Of a stretch of DNA of 50,948 nt, positions 43,757 through 50,948 are shown in pieces. Origin of the DNA: Acinetobacter lwoffii (GTDB lineage Bacteria; Pseudomonadota; Gammaproteobacteria; Pseudomonadales; Moraxellaceae); the NCBI RefSeq assembly GCF_024129735.1, contig NZ_JAMXXK010000022.1, positions 1-50,948 on the forward strand, read 5' to 3'. Under the pieces are notes generated by a model, which saw only the letters and a program-made list of their open reading frames with translations, was not told the DNA's origin and did not search any database. The position numbers and the translations under genes were made by a program. How positions within the stretch are numbered: the first letter of the stretch is position 1; every line of letters begins with the position of its first letter.

Positions 43757-46483
43757 ATGTTGGCAAGTCTGATCGGAGGAATCTTCGGTACCAAAAATGA
43801 GCGCGAACTCAAACGCATGCGTAAAATCGTAGACAAGATTAATGTGCTCGAGCCGACGATATCTACCCTTAGCGATGCAGACTTATCTGCAAAAACTGAA
43901 GAATTCAAACAACGATATAATAAGGGTGAAACCCTCGATAAATTATTGCCTGAAGCATTTGCAGTCTGTCGTGAAGCGGCGAAGCGGGTGATGGGCATGC
44001 GTCATTATGACGTGCAGCTGATCGGTGGTATTACCTTGCATGAAGGCAAAATCGCAGAAATGCGTACCGGTGAAGGTAAAACCCTGATGGGTACTTTGGC
44101 CTGTTATCTGAATGCCATCAGTGGTCAGGGCGTGCATGTCATTACCGTGAACGATTACCTGGCGCAACGTGATGCCGAGTTGAACCGTCCATTATTTGAG
44201 TTTTTGGGTTTAAGCATCGGCATTATTTATTCCATGCAAAATCCGATGGAAAAGGCGGAAGCTTATCGTGCCGATATTACTTACGGTACCAATAACGAAT
44301 TTGGCTTTGACTACCTGCGTGACAACATGGTGTTCTCGCTGGCTGAGAAAAAGCAGCGTGGTTTGACCTATGCGATTATCGATGAGGTCGATTCGATCCT
44401 GATTGATGAAGCACGTACCCCGTTGATTATTTCCGGTCAAAGTGAAGATTCTTCACAGCTTTATGCAGCCATCAATAATATTCCACCAAAATTACAGGCA
44501 CAGAAAGAAGAGAAAGTGCCGGATGGCGGTCACTTCTGGATTGATGAAAAACAGCGTTCAGTTGAAATTACTGAAGTGGGTTTTGAAACCATTGAAAGTG
44601 AATTGATTGAAATGGGCTTGCTGGCAGAAGGCGAGAGCTTGTATTCAGCGTCGAACCTGAACCTGTTGCATCATGTCACTGCAGCGATCCGTGCCCATTA
44701 TCTCTATCAACGCAATGTGCAATACATCATCAACGATGGTGAAGTGATTATTGTCGATGAAAATACCGGTCGTACCATGCCGGGACGTCGCTGGTCTGAA
44801 GGTTTGCATCAAGCCGTAGAAGCCAAAGAGGGTCTGGAAATCCAGCCGGAAAACCAGACTCTGGCAACCACAACCTTCCAGAACTATTTCCGTCTGTATA
44901 AAAAATTATCCGGTATGACCGGTACTGCTGATACTGAAGCAGCGGAAATGAAAGAAATTTATGGTCTGGATGTGGTGCTGATTCCGACCCACCGTCCAAT
45001 GATTCGTCAAGACCATAACGATTTAATTTATTTAAATCGTGAAGGGAAATATAACGCGATTATTCAAGAAATTCAGCGTGTGCATGAAGCTGGTGTCGCA
45101 CCAATTTTGATTGGTACAGCCACCATTGAAGCTTCTGAGATTCTGTCGGATAAGCTAAAAGCGGCAGGGATCCAGCATGAAGTACTGAATGCCAAACAGC
45201 ACGAACGTGAAGCCGATATTATTGCGCAGGCCGGTGCGCCGCGTGCAGTGACGATTGCCACCAACATGGCCGGTCGTGGTACCGATATTCTCTTGGGTGG
45301 TAACTGGAAGGCGTTGCTGGCTAAAATTGAAAACCCGACTCCTGAAGATGAAACGCGTCTGAAAGCAGAATGGGATGTTAATCACCAGGCTGTGCTGGAT
45401 TCAGGCGGTTTGCATATTATCGGTTCCGAGCGTCATGAATCACGCCGTATCGATAACCAGCTGCGTGGTCGTGCCGGTCGTCAAGGTGACCCGGGTGTAT
45501 CGCGTTTCTATCTGTCACTTGAAGATGACTTGATGCGTATTTTTGCCGGTGATCGCGTAGTCGGCATGATGCGTGCCATGGGCTTGCAGGAAGATGAAGC
45601 GATTGAGCACAAAATGGTGTCTCGCTCGATTGAAAATGCGCAGCGTAAAGTGGAAGCACGTAACTTCGATATTCGTAAGAATTTGCTGAAATACGATGAC
45701 GTCAATAACGAACAGCGTAAGATCATTTATAGTCAGCGTGACGACATTCTGGCAGAAAATTCACTGCAGGATTATATTGAAGAAATGATCCGTGAAGTGA
45801 TGCAGGGTGTAATCGCCAACTATATTCCGCCTGAATCGATTCATGACCAGTGGGATAGTGAAGGTCTGGAACTGGCGCTGCGTGAAGATCTTTCGATGGA
45901 TCTTCCTATCGGACAATGGCTGGAACAGGACCGTCGTCTGGATGAAGAAGCTTTGGTGGTGCGCATTACCGATGAAGTACTGAACCGCTACCGTTCACGT
46001 CGTGAACAAATGGGTGAAGAATCTGCAGCTTCGCTTGAACGTCACTTTATGCTGAATTCTCTGGATCGTCATTGGAAAGAGCATCTGGCGGCTATGGATT
46101 ATTTGCGTCAAGGTATTCATTTACGTGGTTATGCGCAAAAGAATCCAGAGCAGGAATATAAAAAAGAAGCTTATAACCTGTTTGTAAACATGCTGGGTAC
46201 GATTAAGTCCGATGTCGTGACAGATCTGTCACGCATCCACGTACCGACACCTGAAGAGCTGGCGGAAATGGAAGCACAGCAGCAGGCACAGGCTGAGGCA
46301 ATGCGTTTGCAGTTATCTCATGAAGAGTTTGACGGCTTGCTGGCAGGTGAACATGAGGTGACGACCGAGCAAAATGTTCAGGCGAATCCTGTAGCACCAG
46401 TCTTTGAAGCACCGGCAAGTCGTAATGCACCTTGTCCATGTGGTTCAGGCCTGAAATACAAACAGTGTCATGGCAAGATCTAA
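43757..46483 (+). CDS. secA: Preprotein translocase ATPase SecA
   Basis: Motor of Sec-dependent export; it binds SecYEG and pushes unfolded preproteins through using ATP. The 908-residue protein has Walker [18 protein letters not shown] (Lys108), Walker [17 protein letters not shown] (near 207), the preprotein cross-linking domain, NBD2 with [19 protein letters not shown] (near 504), [20 protein letters not shown] (near 570), and the C-terminal zinc-binding motif [14 protein letters not shown] for SecB and lipids. ATG 43757 has AGAGAG upstream. A 332-base leader with terminator-like hairpin precedes it and a strong terminator follows. No SecM-like gene is seen upstream. Confidence 0.98.
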   Translation: MLASLIGGIFGTKNERELKRMRKIVDKINVLEPTISTLSDADLSAKTEEFKQRYNKGETLDKLLPEAFAVCREAAKRVMGMRHYDVQLIGGITLHEGKIAEMRTGEGKTLMGTLACYLNAISGQGVHVITVNDYLAQRDAELNRPLFEFLGLSIGIIYSMQNPMEKAEAYRADITYGTNNEFGFDYLRDNMVFSLAEKKQRGLTYAIIDEVDSILIDEARTPLIISGQSEDSSQLYAAINNIPPKLQAQKEEKVPDGGHFWIDEKQRSVEITEVGFETIESELIEMGLLAEGESLYSASNLNLLHHVTAAIRAHYLYQRNVQYIINDGEVIIVDENTGRTMPGRRWSEGLHQAVEAKEGLEIQPENQTLATTTFQNYFRLYKKLSGMTGTADTEAAEMKEIYGLDVVLIPTHRPMIRQDHNDLIYLNREGKYNAIIQEIQRVHEAGVAPILIGTATIEASEILSDKLKAAGIQHEVLNAKQHEREADIIAQAGAPRAVTIATNMAGRGTDILLGGNWKALLAKIENPTPEDETRLKAEWDVNHQAVLDSGGLHIIGSERHESRRIDNQLRGRAGRQGDPGVSRFYLSLEDDLMRIFAGDRVVGMMRAMGLQEDEAIEHKMVSRSIENAQRKVEARNFDIRKNLLKYDDVNNEQRKIIYSQRDDILAENSLQDYIEEMIREVMQGVIANYIPPESIHDQWDSEGLELALREDLSMDLPIGQWLEQDRRLDEEALVVRITDEVLNRYRSRREQMGEESAASLERHFMLNSLDRHWKEHLAAMDYLRQGIHLRGYAQKNPEQEYKKEAYNLFVNMLGTIKSDVVTDLSRIHVPTPEELAEMEAQQQAQAEAMRLQLSHEEFDGLLAGEHEVTTEQNVQANPVAPVFEAPASRNAPCPCGSGLKYKQCHGKI

Positions 46484-46492
46484 ACAGTGTTA

Positions 46493-46527
46493 AAAAAAAT
46501 CAGAGCCACATGGCTCTGATTTTTTTA
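46493..46527 (+). terminator. Rho-independent terminator of secA
   Basis: ATCAGAGCC (46499-46507) pairs with GGCTCTGAT (46512-46520), 4-base loop, followed by seven T. Confidence 0.92.
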
Positions 46528-46624
46528 TGTATGAAGATTTTTCAGAAATTGAATACTGTTTGCAGTCTTAGGAATTAAATGCTATTTAATGGCTCATTCA
46601 ACACCTCAAAGTGGAATAACCTGA

Positions 46625-46978
46625 ATGGAAAAAGTATTAAAAACGCTCATGATTGCCGCTTTGGCAATGCCTGCCTTAAGTTTTGCCCAAACTGCAGCGA
46701 CCACAACAATTGATAAAGTTCAGCAAGCGGTGGGTACGACTACTGCTCAAGTACAACGTACCGATGCACAAGTGACTGTGGCAAGCCCACGTACCGGCAT
46801 CCGTTATACCTTTGCCAACCAGAATCGTCCGATTGTGTTGCAGACGGCTGCGATTGCAGCTGCCAATGCGGCAAATGCAGACCGTATTGTTGCTACAAAT
46901 CCGGCACTTTCTACTGCAAGTCAACAACAGGCGAAACAGGCTTTGCTAAGCGAATCTGGACAACTTGCACAAAATTAA
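46625..46978 (+). CDS. Small exported protein, function unknown
   Basis: A 117-residue protein with a clear Sec signal peptide ([22 protein letters not shown]) and probable cleavage after SFA near residue 21. The mature part is about 95 residues, rich in Ala, Thr, Gln and Asn ([40 protein letters not shown]), without cysteine or any motif I recognise. It may be a periplasmic or cell-surface protein. It is flanked by terminators on both sides (46493-46527 and 47003-47029), so it is transcribed alone between secA and argJ. Start has only a weak ribosome-binding site (GGAATAACCTGA). Function unknown. Confidence 0.75.
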   Translation: MEKVLKTLMIAALAMPALSFAQTAATTTIDKVQQAVGTTTAQVQRTDAQVTVASPRTGIRYTFANQNRPIVLQTAAIAAANAANADRIVATNPALSTASQQQAKQALLSESGQLAQN

Positions 46979-47002
46979 AAATATCTTATTTTAAAAATGT
47001 AG

Positions 47003-47029
47003 AAACCAGTCTTGATGACTGGTTTTTTA
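47003..47029 (+). terminator. Rho-independent terminator of the small exported protein
   Basis: AAACCAGTC (47003-47011) pairs with GACTGGTTT (47017-47025), 5-base loop, followed by further T. Confidence 0.9.
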
Positions 47030-47136
47030 TTGTGAAAATCCATAACAAATCTCAGGCTGGCTCAGGCTTTGGCTCGATTTTTTGTTGCAGATCAACTAAG
47101 CTGTATTTTTCTAAAACTTCAATATTGGACTTTAAA

Positions 47137-48357
47137 ATGGCAGTTGGTGACGTATCTATGCCACAGATGCATGTGGTGAAAGGGGTTAAAATTGGTTCGG
47201 CTGAAGCCTATGTGCGCTATCAGAACCGACGTGACCTGGTGATATTTGAACTGGCTGCAGGCTCCAATGTTGCAGGGGTGTTTACCCAGAATGCCTTTTG
47301 TGCAGCACCAGTGCATGTATCTAAAGCCCATTTGCAAGCGGGTAATCCACGTTACCTGGTAATCAATACCGGAAATGCCAATGCAGGAACAGGCCCTACA
47401 GGCATGGCAAATGCAGAAGCCACCTGTGCCAAGCTGGCTGAACTTGCAGGCGTACAGGCTGCTGAAGTGTTGCCATTCTCGACTGGTGTGATTGGTGAGC
47501 AGCTTCCAATGGAGCGTTTGCTTACAGGTTTACAGCCTGCGCTGGATTCATTGCGTGATGATGCCTGGGTCGATGCAGCAACTGGAATCATGACCACAGA
47601 TACCACCCCGAAAGGTGCTTCAGAACAGTTCGAGCTGGATGGTGTGACTTATACCATGACCGGTATTTCCAAAGGTGCAGGCATGATTCGTCCCAATATG
47701 GCGACCATGCTGGGTTATGTTGCGACGGATGCACCGATCAGCCGTGAACTGGTTCAACAGTTATTAACTGAAACAGTCAATGTCTCGTTTAACCGTATTA
47801 CCATTGATGGCGATACCTCAACCAATGACTCATGTATCTTTATTGCTACGGGTCAGGCCGGTGGTGCTGAGATCACTTCAACTGAAGATCCGCGTTATGC
47901 AGTGGTGCTAGACGTATTGACACGTACCATGAAACGCCTTGCGCAACTGATTGTACGTGATGGTGAAGGTGCGACTAAGTTCATTACCGTGACTGTGGAA
48001 GGTGGCGGCAATACTCAAGAGTGCTGCGATATTGCCTATAGCATTGCGCATTCACCGCTGGTCAAAACCGCGATTTTTGCTTCTGATCCAAACTGGGGCC
48101 GTATTCTGGCTGCGATTGGTTATGCCGGTGTGCCGAATTTAGACGTTGCAAAAATTCAGGTTTGGTTAGATGATGTACAAATCTGTAAAGATGGTGGTGC
48201 GGCAGCAGACTATACTGAAGCAGCCGGTGCACGTGTGATGGCCCAGGCTGAAATGACGATTCGTGTTGATCTTGGACGAGGTCAGGCAAAAGATACGGTT
48301 TATACCTGTGATCTGTCGTATGACTACGTAAAAATCAATGCAGATTATCGCTCATAA
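47137..48357 (+). CDS. argJ: Bifunctional ornithine acetyltransferase / N-acetylglutamate synthase ArgJ
   Basis: Recycles the acetyl group in arginine synthesis: moves it from N-acetylornithine to glutamate and can use acetyl-CoA as well. ATG 47137 gives 406 residues, the usual length; an upstream ATG at 47032 adds an unrelated 35-residue stretch through the terminator region and is rejected. The self-cleavage site is [18 protein letters not shown], cutting before nucleophile Thr190. Other family segments are [19 protein letters not shown] (about 89-107), [19 protein letters not shown] (about 214-232) and [18 protein letters not shown] (about 311-328). It stands alone with its own terminator. 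Acinetobacter uses the acetyl-recycling route, and no argA is present here. Confidence 0.96.
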   Translation: MAVGDVSMPQMHVVKGVKIGSAEAYVRYQNRRDLVIFELAAGSNVAGVFTQNAFCAAPVHVSKAHLQAGNPRYLVINTGNANAGTGPTGMANAEATCAKLAELAGVQAAEVLPFSTGVIGEQLPMERLLTGLQPALDSLRDDAWVDAATGIMTTDTTPKGASEQFELDGVTYTMTGISKGAGMIRPNMATMLGYVATDAPISRELVQQLLTETVNVSFNRITIDGDTSTNDSCIFIATGQAGGAEITSTEDPRYAVVLDVLTRTMKRLAQLIVRDGEGATKFITVTVEGGGNTQECCDIAYSIAHSPLVKTAIFASDPNWGRILAAIGYAGVPNLDVAKIQVWLDDVQICKDGGAAADYTEAAGARVMAQAEMTIRVDLGRGQAKDTVYTCDLSYDYVKINADYRS

Positions 48358-48371
48358 TTCAGATCGTTTCT

Positions 48372-48398
48372 AAAGCCTCCGTTGTGGGGCTTTTTTTA
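48372..48398 (+). terminator. Rho-independent terminator of argJ
   Basis: AAAGCC and GGCTTT with a C-G and T-G extension form the stem, followed by a run of T, 14 bases past the stop. Confidence 0.82.
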
Positions 48399-48510
48399 TA
48401 TCTTGTAGTTTTTAATGACTGGTCAAAAATAGCACTTCGCCAGAGCTGACCGGGATGTAGGATGAAAGGTTCATTGAATAGTGAACCATGAGGGTAGAGT
48501 AAGAATTGTG

Positions 48511-49578
48511 ATGAATGATGCGACCAAATTAATAGCCAATGAAGCTAAATCGATTGTGCAGGCGCATTTAGATCGTTTGGGTGTTCCTCAAGAACATCAA
48601 ATGAGCCAGCAGGAAAAATTGGACAAATTTGCACAGATCAAGGCAGAGCTGGAAAAACAGGATGCTGTTTTGGTGGCGCATTATTATTGTGATCCTGAAG
48701 TGCAAGAACTGGCTGAACTGACCGGTGGCTGTGTTTCCGATTCACTGGAAATGGCGCGTTTTGGTCGCGATCATCCGGCTTCAACGCTTGTGGTGGCTGG
48801 TGTGAAATTTATGGGCGAAACCTCTAAAATTCTTTCACCCCATAAAACCGTGCTGATGCCTACCCTGGAAGCGACCTGTTCACTGGACTTGGGTTGTCCT
48901 GTCGATGAATTTACCGCTTTTTGCGATGCGCACCCGGATCATACCGTGGTGGTTTATGCTAACACGTCAGCGGCCGTGAAAGCCCGGGCCGATTGGGTCG
49001 TCACTTCAAGCTGTGCAGTGGAAATTATCGAACATCTGGACAGTCTGGGCGAAAAAATCATCTGGGCACCCGATCAGCATCTGGGTCGTTATATCCAGAA
49101 AAAAACCGGTGCAGAGATGTTGCTCTGGGATGGCGCCTGTATCGTGCATGAAGAATTCCGTTCACGCGGTATTGCCAATATGAAAGCACTCTATCCAGAT
49201 GCTGCGGTTCTGGTACATCCCGAATCACCGATGTCTGTGGTCGAGATTGCCGATGCGGTGGGTAGTACCTCACAATTAATTAAAGCAGCACAAACTTTGC
49301 CAAATCAGCGTTTAATCGTAGCTACTGATCGCGGTATTTTTTATAAAATGCAGCAGGCAGTGCCGGATAAAATTCTGATTGAAGCACCAACCGCAGGAGA
49401 GGGGGCAACTTGTCGTTCTTGTGCGCATTGTCCTTGGATGGCCATGAACGAGCTGGATGGTATCTTGCATGTGTTACAGCATAAAGATCAGGAAGTGCAT
49501 GTCGATCCGGTACTTGCTGAACGAGCTAAACTGCCTCTAGATCGCATGCTGAACTTTAGTGCCGGACTAAAACGTTAA
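48511..49578 (+). CDS. nadA: Quinolinate synthase A
   Basis: [4Fe-4S] enzyme that condenses iminoaspartate with dihydroxyacetone phosphate to quinolinate in NAD synthesis. ATG 48511 (355 aa) is chosen over GTG 48481, which adds ten residues not seen in the family. Three cluster cysteines are expected: one is in [10 protein letters not shown] (Cys123), one in VTSSCAVEI (Cys168), and a set in [18 protein letters not shown] (301, 304, 307). Other family residues are [20 protein letters not shown] near the N-terminus and [12 protein letters not shown] (about 101). The C-terminal CxxCxxC is typical of NadA. It ends at a terminator just before the tRNA array; nadB and nadC are elsewhere. Confidence 0.96.
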   Translation: MNDATKLIANEAKSIVQAHLDRLGVPQEHQMSQQEKLDKFAQIKAELEKQDAVLVAHYYCDPEVQELAELTGGCVSDSLEMARFGRDHPASTLVVAGVKFMGETSKILSPHKTVLMPTLEATCSLDLGCPVDEFTAFCDAHPDHTVVVYANTSAAVKARADWVVTSSCAVEIIEHLDSLGEKIIWAPDQHLGRYIQKKTGAEMLLWDGACIVHEEFRSRGIANMKALYPDAAVLVHPESPMSVVEIADAVGSTSQLIKAAQTLPNQRLIVATDRGIFYKMQQAVPDKILIEAPTAGEGATCRSCAHCPWMAMNELDGILHVLQHKDQEVHVDPVLAERAKLPLDRMLNFSAGLKR

Positions 49579-49613
49579 AATTTGTATAAAAAATGTCTGA
49601 AGCGATTGATAAA

Positions 49614-49650
49614 TAAACGCTTGAAGCGTTTTTTCGGTTTTTTTTAAATA
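49614..49650 (+). terminator. Rho-independent terminator of nadA
   Basis: AACGC (49616-49620) and GCGTT (49626-49630) form a short stem with TTGAA loop, followed by T-rich DNA. It precedes the tRNA promoter by a few bases. Confidence 0.7.
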
Positions 49651-49656
49651 TAGGTG

Positions 49657-49685
49657 TTGACGTCTCCGGGCGTCACGCCTAGAAT
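49657..49685 (+). promoter_or_regulatory. Sigma-70 promoter of the tRNA array
   Basis: TTGACG (49657-49662), 17-base spacer, TAGAAT (49680-49685). The GC-rich spacer and the GCACACCG discriminator resemble stringently controlled stable-RNA promoters. The sequence TAGAATGCACA recurs exactly at 50684-50694. Confidence 0.82.
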
Positions 49686-49729
49686 GCACACCGTACCGAA
49701 CGATGTTCGATACGAAAGCTGAGATGAAT

Positions 49730-49806
49730 CGGAGCATAGCACAGCCTGGTAGTGCACCTGGTTTGGGACCAGGGGGTCGTAGGTTCGAATCCTACTGCTC
49801 CGACCA
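49730..49806 (+). tRNA. tRNA-Pro (anticodon TGG), copy 1
   Basis: 77 bases with encoded CCA. Acceptor CGGAGCA pairs with TGCTCCG. The anticodon arm has CTGGT and ACCAG around TTGGG, giving TGG. The sequence is identical to 50044-50120. Confidence 0.95.
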
Positions 49807-49840
49807 ATTCTTCAAGGCAAATGATGTTTGCATCAGTAAC

Positions 49841-49917
49841 GCGCTTGTAGCTCAGTTGGATAGAGCATCCGCCTTCTAAGCGGATGGTCACAGGTTCGAA
49901 TCCTGTCAGGCGCGCCA
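49841..49917 (+). tRNA. tRNA-Arg (anticodon TCT)
   Basis: 77 bases with encoded CCA. The anticodon stem TCCGC/GCGGA encloses CTTCTAA, giving TCT (reads AGA). D-loop AGCTCAGTTGG and T-loop GGTTCGAATCC are standard. Confidence 0.95.
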
Positions 49918-49950
49918 TTTGGTCGCTTGATGTTAAGAATCAAAATGATG

Positions 49951-50026
49951 GTGGATGTAGCTCAGTTGGTAGAGCCCTGGATTGTGATTCCAGTTGTCGC
50001 GGGTTCGAATCCCGTCATTCACCCCA
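49951..50026 (+). tRNA. tRNA-His (anticodon GTG)
   Basis: 76 bases with encoded CCA. The anticodon loop is TTGTGAT, giving GTG. Position -1 (49950) is G and the discriminator is C, the His-specific G-1:C73 pair. Confidence 0.94.
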
Positions 50027-50043
50027 ACTTTTAAAGTTGAAAT

Positions 50044-50120
50044 CGGAGCATAGCACAGCCTGGTAGTGCACCTGGTTTGGGACCAGGGGGTCGTAGGTTC
50101 GAATCCTACTGCTCCGACCA
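50044..50120 (+). tRNA. tRNA-Pro (anticodon TGG), copy 2
   Basis: An exact 77-base copy of the tRNA-Pro at 49730-49806, ending the array. The duplication could reflect a recent gene conversion or selection for tRNA dosage. Confidence 0.95.
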
Positions 50121-50148
50121 TCTCCTTCAAGATGGTCGAGATAAAAGA

Positions 50149-50170
50149 TACCGCGTTAAGCGGTTTTTTT
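50149..50170 (+). terminator. Rho-independent terminator of the tRNA array
   Basis: ACCGC and GCGGT pair around GTTAA, then seven T, 30 bases past the last tRNA. Confidence 0.85.
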
Positions 50171-50660
50171 ATGCCTGAAATTCAATGTGAATAAAAAATA
50201 TACAATTGTTATCGGTGGCTATCATGATGAATGCTCGAATTCCTATTAAATTATTTTTCATCTAATAAAACTGTGCATTGAAGATTGCTTTCTTCTCGCA
50301 TTGCTTCACTCTTAATTTTAATCATTCAACAATTTAACCAGAGTTTATCTATAGAGTGATTATCTTGTTGAATGGAATTTTAATGGATGGATGAGGATTA
50401 TATTTTTAAAATGGGTAAGGGATTCCATAGTAAATCTATTTTATTAACTCATCGTTGTGTTTGATCTGAAATAAAGACAATAAAAAATTTTTAGATAGAT
50501 ATAGCAATTAAATTAACTAGAAATACCCATTGATAAGTAAATAAACTACTTTAAAACATCAATAATTGAATAAATTTTGAGTGAAAAATAGAAAAACCTG
50601 TATTTTTTGTAGAATAAATAAACAGTCGTGATATTTTTGCTGAATTATTTAAGAATAGGG
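50171..50660. other. Very AT-rich spacer upstream of a probable rRNA promoter
   Basis: About 490 bases without a gene or recognisable repeat. The extreme A/T content just before the promoter at 50662 suits UP-element or nucleoid-protein (Fis-type) binding in rRNA upstream regions; no individual site is claimed. Confidence 0.5.
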
Positions 50661-50661
50661 G

Positions 50662-50689
50662 TTGTATTGGGTCGGGAATCCTGTAGAAT
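50662..50689 (+). promoter_or_regulatory. Probable rRNA operon promoter
   Basis: TTGTAT (50662-50667), 16-base GC-rich spacer, TAGAAT (50684-50689), then GCACA, the same -10/discriminator as the tRNA promoter at 49680. Confidence 0.65.
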
Positions 50690-50948
50690 GCACATCCATC
50701 GGCGGTGATGAAGATTAAAACTTCTGATAAAACAGTGACTTAGTTAAGTTTGATTAAGTTTGGTTTTAGAAAGAAAGTTTAAAAATAGTTTTCATTACTG
50801 GTTGACTTTCTAGAGATAGAGAGTAATATAGCCGACCTAGCTTGCTGGTGACGAATTAGCAAGAAGATCATTAAGAGATTATGAAGAACAACTTGTGTGG
50901 ATTTTTACTGGTTGATTGATCGAAATTATTTTCATTGATTGATGGTAG
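50690..50948 (+). other. Probable leader of a 16S rRNA operon (cut by the window end)
   Basis: The 259 bases carry no open reading frame of note. CTTGCT and AGCAAG arms (50841-50865 region) form a hairpin. The segment GAAGAACAACTTGTGTGG near 50884 resembles the leader segment that precedes 16S rRNA in gammaproteobacteria (E. coli has ...ACAATCTGTGTGG...). The 16S gene itself would start right of the window. Identification is from resemblance and recall, not a search. Confidence 0.6.

Noticed and set aside
43639..43998. 119-codon minus-strand frame overlapping the secA start
   Set aside because: It lies antisense to the conserved SecA N-terminus and shows no domain of its own.
49679..50130. 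Minus-strand open frames (79 and 65 codons) with GAVGFEPTT-type sequence
   Set aside because: They are read across the tRNA genes. This peptide is a well-known false translation of antisense tRNA and not a protein.

Overview
The window is chromosomal DNA from a gammaproteobacterium of the Moraxellaceae, most probably Acinetobacter. The evidence is moderate GC with AT-rich spacers, a three-part pntAA-pntAB-pntB transhydrogenase, a monomeric (about 740 aa) NADP-isocitrate dehydrogenase, a Pseudomonas-like gacS...cysM...rlmD-relA block, a secA-argJ neighbourhood, and a leader at the right edge that resembles the upstream region of an Acinetobacter 16S rRNA gene. No phage, insertion sequence, CRISPR array or obvious horizontally acquired island is visible. 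Almost everything is housekeeping or central metabolism, and I found no clear new multi-gene system.

Layout. 1-2.7 kb: a lipoprotein, dusA (tRNA dihydrouridine synthase) and a HEPN-like protein whose catalytic motif looks eroded. 2.7-8.1 kb: an MFS exporter, a roughly 1-kb gene-poor gap, then the proton-translocating transhydrogenase operon. 8.1-11.1 kb, minus strand: crotonase, tartronate-semialdehyde reductase, hydroxypyruvate isomerase and rsfS, apparently read in that order. 11.2-19.9 kb: gacS (minus), then cysM, a PolB-type exonuclease, rlmD and relA (plus). 20-29 kb: an XRE/S24-like regulator, then on the minus strand queA, DUF3137, lemA, an unknown gene, tgt, yajC, secD and secF. This is the widespread queA-tgt-yajC-secDF cluster with three extra genes between queA and tgt.

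29.1-37.4 kb: tRNA-Leu, icd (monomeric), DUF1543 and DUF2804 genes, a PF10118-type hydrolase divergent from an AraC regulator, and an NhaC-family antiporter. 37.7-41.7 kb: the tightly overlapping trpA-accD-folC-SPOR operon, linking tryptophan, fatty-acid, folate and cell-division functions. 41.7-49.6 kb: a tyrosine-phosphatase-like exported protein, a cluster of small palindromes that would form the 3' UTR of a 1-Cys peroxiredoxin, then secA, a small exported protein, argJ and nadA. 49.6-50.9 kb: a tRNA array (Pro-Arg-His-Pro) with a strong promoter and terminator, then an AT-rich region and a probable rRNA operon promoter and leader.

The points most worth a second look are the palindrome cluster at 42.4-42.8 kb ending at a UUCG-tetraloop terminator, the degenerate HEPN protein, the S24-fold regulator lacking catalytic residues, the SPOR protein with a TolA-like charged repeat, the terminator-like hairpin ahead of secA with no plus-strand gene to terminate, and the identical 11-base -10/discriminator shared by the tRNA and putative rRNA promoters. 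All calls are by eye from sequence and protein-family knowledge; no database search was run.
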